This document shows positions 61,326 through 64,000 of a stretch of 64,000 nucleotides of DNA, in pieces. Within the stretch, counting starts at the first letter, position 1. The number at the start of each line of letters is the position of its first letter. This stretch comes from Falsirhodobacter flavus (lineage in GTDB: Bacteria > Pseudomonadota > Alphaproteobacteria > Rhodobacterales > Rhodobacteraceae): positions 124,001-188,000 of the forward strand of contig JARWBI010000003.1 of NCBI GenBank assembly GCA_029846755.1, in the 5' to 3' direction. The notes under the pieces were generated by a model. It had not been told where the DNA came from. It ran no database searches and was given only the letters and a program-made list of their open reading frames with translations. The position numbers and the translations under genes were made by a program.

Positions 61326-62254
61326 TGCTGGTGCTACCCGAAGCCGCCATCGCGGGGCTGCTCACGCGCGAGGATTGCTTCGATGCGGTCGAAGGCGTCT
61401 TTGCCGCAATGGCGGAGGGGGCGGCGCGGAACTTCCCCGTGATCCGCGAGAGCCTTGGTCATGCCGACGCGATCTATGGCGTGAAGTCGGGATTTGGCGG
61501 GGCGCTCGGCCTCAAATCCGGGGGTTTCTGGCCGCGGAATGGGGCACGCGGCCTGACGAACCACCAATCCACGATCCTGCTGTTCGACCCCGATACCGGG
61601 CAGTGCAGCGCGGCGGTGGGGGGCAACCTCATCACCGCGCTGCGAACGGCGGCGGCGGCGGCGGTGTCGATACGGCATCTGGCGCGGCCCGATGCCGGGG
61701 TGCTGGGGATCGTCGGGGCGGGACATCAATCGGCGTTCCAGCTTCGCGCCGCGCTGGACCAGCGCCCGTTCCGAAAGGTGCTGGCGTGGAACCGTTCGCC
61801 CAAGGGTCTGGATCGTCTTGCTGCCGTCGCGGCCGATGCGGGCGTGCCGTTCGAAGCGGCCCCGCTGGACCGCCTGGAAACGGAGGCGGAGGTGATCGTC
61901 ACGATCCTGTCCTCCTTCGCGCCGGTGCTTCGCCGCGTCCGCCCCGGCACGCATCTGGCCTGCATGGGCACGGATACGCGCGGCAAACAGGAAATCGCGC
62001 CGGCCATCCTGCAATCGGCCAGCCTGTTCACGGATGAGGTCCAGCAGGCCGTTACCATCGGCGAATGCCAGCACGCGGTAAATCCCGACATCGTGCCTCT
62101 GGGCCGCGTGATCGGCGGCCATGCCAGACGCACCAGCGATGACGAGGTGACGCTGTTCGACGGCACCGGCGTTGCGCTTCAGGATCTGGCCGTCGCGGCG
62201 CGGGTGGTCGAACGCGCCCGCGCGGCGGGGATCGGGACGGAGGTGCCGTTCTAG
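61325..62254 (+). CDS. bhcD: Iminosuccinate reductase BhcD
   Basis: A 309-residue protein of the ornithine cyclodeaminase/mu-crystallin family. FGGALGLKSGGFWPRN contains the substrate-binding lysine region, the NAD(P) fold begins at GVLGIVGAGHQSAFQLRAAL near residue 125, and RPGTHLACMGTDTRGKQEI is the conserved loop with the catalytic aspartate. BhcD reduces iminosuccinate to L-aspartate with NADH. Last gene of bhcABCD, start overlapping the bhcC stop. Without the operon context the annotation would be only cyclodeaminase-like. Confidence 0.92.
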   Translation: MLVLPEAAIAGLLTREDCFDAVEGVFAAMAEGAARNFPVIRESLGHADAIYGVKSGFGGALGLKSGGFWPRNGARGLTNHQSTILLFDPDTGQCSAAVGGNLITALRTAAAAAVSIRHLARPDAGVLGIVGAGHQSAFQLRAALDQRPFRKVLAWNRSPKGLDRLAAVAADAGVPFEAAPLDRLETEAEVIVTILSSFAPVLRRVRPGTHLACMGTDTRGKQEIAPAILQSASLFTDEVQQAVTIGECQHAVNPDIVPLGRVIGGHARRTSDDEVTLFDGTGVALQDLAVAARVVERARAAGIGTEVPF

Positions 62255-62315
62255 TCACGAAACCGTCGCGTTTGCGCTTTACCCGCGCTGGACCTGCCGC
62301 AAACGGAAGACCGTG

Positions 62316-62930
62316 ATGAAACTTGGTATCGAGCCGACCCTCCACCAACCCGTCAGCCTGCATGAGGCGGTGCTGGGCGCCTATGTCGAGATCGGCGAGG
62401 GCAGCATCCTCAGCAATGCCGCGCTGGACGACTATTCCTATTGCGGGCCGCGCTGCGACATCGCCAATGCGCGGATCGGGCGGTTTTCCAACATCGCATC
62501 GAACGTGCGGATCGGGCCGACCGACCATCCGCTGGACCGGGCGAGCCTGCACCATTTCCTGTATCGCTCGGCCTGGTATTGGGACGATGCCGAAGACGAT
62601 GCCGCGTTTTTCGAGGCGCGCAAGACGCGGCTGGCCCATATCGGCCATGACACATGGATCGGTCATGGAGCCATCGTGAAGCCCGGCATCACCATCGGCG
62701 ACGGCGCGGTGGTCGCGGCGGGCGCGGTCGTCACGCGCGACGTTCCGCCCTACATGATCGTGGCGGGGCTGCCTGCAACGCCGATGCGCCCGCGCCTTGC
62801 GCCTGAACTGGCCGGGCGAATGCAGGCGCTGGCATGGTGGTTCTGGCCGCATGACGTCCTGCGCGAACGGCTGGACGATTTTCGCAGTCTGCCGCCCGAG
62901 GATTTCCTGAACCGTTACGAGCGCAGCTGA
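62316..62930 (+). CDS. Left-handed beta-helix acetyltransferase, phosphonate-metabolism type (DapH/GlmU-related)
   Basis: A 204-residue hexapeptide-repeat protein. Repeats run through LGAYVEIGEGSILSNAALDD and IANARIGRFSNIASNVRIGP; then TDHPLDRASLHHFLYRSAWY, IGHDTWIGHGAIVKPGITIG and AAGAVVTRDVPPYMIVAGLP form the active-site and C-terminal coils. The NHPxxRASLHHFTYRS-like segment is characteristic of the family found in phn gene clusters. No other phosphonate genes are within the window. Starts 61 bases after bhcD, so cotranscription is possible. Its end overlaps the DUF1003 gene by 16 bases. Confidence 0.85.
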   Translation: MKLGIEPTLHQPVSLHEAVLGAYVEIGEGSILSNAALDDYSYCGPRCDIANARIGRFSNIASNVRIGPTDHPLDRASLHHFLYRSAWYWDDAEDDAAFFEARKTRLAHIGHDTWIGHGAIVKPGITIGDGAVVAAGAVVTRDVPPYMIVAGLPATPMRPRLAPELAGRMQALAWWFWPHDVLRERLDDFRSLPPEDFLNRYERS

Positions 62931-63427
62931 ACGACCCGGCAAAGCTCGGCGATCTGGTCGGCCTGACGGTCCAGTTTCTCGTGCAGGTGCATGATCTCCA
63001 ATTCCGCCTTGAGGTTCACCTCGTAGTCGTTGTTGGCGGTCGTGCGGTCCTTCATCCCTTGCCGGTTCTGCGACATCATGATGACCGGGGCCTGTATCGC
63101 GGCCAGCATCGACAGCACAAGGTTCAGGAACACGAAGGGATAGGGGTCGAACACGTCGCGCAGGGGCAGCAGTGCCGTATTGATCGCCACCCAGACCGCC
63201 AGCACGGCGGCAAAAGCGATGATGAACGTCCACGAGCCGCCGAAACCTGCGACCCGGTCGGCAAGACGCTGTCCGAAGGTCGCCTCGTTTCCGATGACGT
63301 CGTTGCTGTTCGCCGTCAGCGAGTGGCGCCGTGCGATGGCCTTCAGCACCCGGCCTTCGCGCGGTGAAAGTCCGGCCGTGTCCGATTGAAGCAGACGCTG
63401 GGCAAGTTGCTGGATCTCGGTTTCCAT
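62915..63427 (-). CDS. DUF1003 family membrane protein
   Basis: A 170-residue inner-membrane protein with the DUF1003 core: FGQRLADRVAGFGGSWTFII, span one at about 65-85, the proline-containing DPYPFVFLNLVLSMLAAIQAP loop and span two, followed by the motif VIMMSQNRQGMKDR and a cytoplasmic coiled coil (LKAELEIMHLHEKLDRQADQ). Function is unestablished. The ATG has a GGAGAG site. It is divergent from a LacI-type regulator gene (78-base gap). Confidence 0.88.
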   Translation of the reverse strand: METEIQQLAQRLLQSDTAGLSPREGRVLKAIARRHSLTANSNDVIGNEATFGQRLADRVAGFGGSWTFIIAFAAVLAVWVAINTALLPLRDVFDPYPFVFLNLVLSMLAAIQAPVIMMSQNRQGMKDRTTANNDYEVNLKAELEIMHLHEKLDRQADQIAELCRVVQLRS

Positions 63428-63460
63428 TGCGCTCTCCTTTCACGATCTTTTCGTCCGGCA

Positions 63461-63481
63461 TTTTTTCTTGTAAAGAAAAAA
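63461..63481. promoter_or_regulatory. Perfect AT-rich palindrome upstream of the LacI-type gene
   Basis: Nine-base arms TTTTTTCTT (63461-63469) and AAGAAAAAA (63473-63481) around GTA, between the divergent DUF1003 and LacI-family genes. Likely an operator for the regulator; it could instead be a hairpin. Stands out from the GC-rich surroundings. Confidence 0.5.
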
Positions 63482-63505
63482 CTTCACACGCGACACGAGG
63501 GGCAG

Positions 63506-64000
63506 GTGACAGCAAGATTTCCACGCACGATGGAGGAATTTGCCATTGCCTGTGGCGTCTCCCGTCCCACGCTTTCGAAATTCTTCGAAAACCCCGACAG
63601 CGTCAAAGGCTCCACCCGCCAGCGGATCGAGACGAAGCTGGAGGAAACGGGGTATCGCCCGAACCTTTACGCGCGCAACCTGAACCGCAAGCGGACGCGG
63701 ACGGTGGGGATCGTCGTGCCGTCGATCAACGATCCCTTCTATGCCGGGCTGGTGACGCGGCTGGAGCTTTTGCTGCGCGCACAGGGATACTGGCCGCTGG
63801 CCATATCGCCCCACGGGCAGCCAGAGCTGGAGGGCGAGGCGCTTCTGACGCTGCAATCATTAAAGGTGGGTGGGGCGCTGATCGCACCCTTGGGGTTCGC
63901 GTCCGATCTTGGCGCGATGGCGCGGTTTGCCGACGGCACGCCTTGCGTGTTTCTGGACAATGCCATTGGCACGCTTGGCCCCTTCGTCGGCACCGACAAC
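63506..64000 (+). CDS. LacI-family transcriptional regulator, N-terminal part
   Basis: 165 codons are visible before the window ends. Helix-turn-helix in residues 8-30 (TMEEFAIACGVSRPTLSKFF), hinge helix with GYRPNLYARNLNRKRTRTVG, then the periplasmic-binding-protein-like sugar-sensing domain (VGIVVPSINDPFYAGLVTRL, VGGALIAPLGFASD, VFLDNAIG). I start at GTG 63506 with GAGGGG upstream; an ATG eight codons later would cut the first helix. LacI-type regulators repress sugar or polyol operons, so the target probably lies beyond the right edge. Confidence 0.88.
   Translation, partial: MTARFPRTMEEFAIACGVSRPTLSKFFENPDSVKGSTRQRIETKLEETGYRPNLYARNLNRKRTRTVGIVVPSINDPFYAGLVTRLELLLRAQGYWPLAISPHGQPELEGEALLTLQSLKVGGALIAPLGFASDLGAMARFADGTPCVFLDNAIGTLGPFVGTDN

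Noticed and set aside
1-64000. tRNA, rRNA, phage integrase or transposase genes
   Set aside because: None seen: intergenic gaps are short and no characteristic cloverleaf, rRNA or recombinase motif was found by eye.

Overview
The window is about 64 kb of high-GC, densely packed alphaproteobacterial chromosome. Codon and gene style, a complete beta-hydroxyaspartate (bhc) cluster, a KaiC with a Rhodobacter-type C-terminal extension and many amino-acid and organic-acid catabolic operons point to Rhodobacteraceae/Paracoccaceae (inference, no marker RNA present). I saw no rRNA, tRNA, CRISPR array, insertion sequence or prophage. Most genes overlap or abut, so operon boundaries are mostly set by strand changes.

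Layout. 1-6491 (+): end of a periplasmic binding protein, a fused ABC permease and its ATPase, then a CaiB-type CoA-transferase, a CitE-like lyase, a two-domain dehydrogenase and an RraA-type aldolase: uptake plus breakdown of an unidentified, probably branched, carboxylic acid. 6565-10060: two MDR dehydrogenases, a cytochrome c and a DMT exporter. 10113-11683: a ribbon-helix-helix regulator with a small membrane protein under a repeat-bearing promoter, followed by decayed DNA including a wrecked mmsA. 11694-17735: omega-aminotransferase, XRE-cupin and Lrp regulators, two DAO-type FAD oxidoreductases and a LysR regulator bracketed by two copies of the same palindrome. 17822-27434 (+): seven-gene catabolic operon (HyuA, HyuB, 2Fe-2S protein, FAD/NAD oxidoreductase, aldehyde dehydrogenase, D-malate/tartrate dehydrogenase, semialdehyde dehydrogenase).

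27346-39915 (-): a nine-gene glycoconjugate cluster with seven glycosyltransferases, one fused to a HAD phosphatase, a tandem-duplicated small-molecule kinase and an ABC exporter. A two-component system (40124-42402) diverges from it. 42399-45801 (-): kaiC-kaiB-HWE histidine kinase, a simple KaiBC timing operon without kaiA. 45802-46970 holds two pseudogene remnants, then chrA, a seven-repeat RTX protein, a MarR regulator facing a glutathione transferase gene across a palindromic promoter, a DUF1428 gene, an MFS transporter, a RutG-type permease, a divergent chorismate-lyase-like/prephenate-dehydrogenase-like pair and XdhC.

57074-62254 is bhcR with bhcABCD, which converts glyoxylate and glycine to oxaloacetate. 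The window closes with a phosphonate-type hexapeptide acetyltransferase, a DUF1003 membrane protein and the start of a LacI-family regulator running off the edge. The overall picture is a metabolically versatile heterotroph equipped for photorespiratory-type C2 acids, amino acids and hydantoin-like compounds, with light/dark or time-related signalling.
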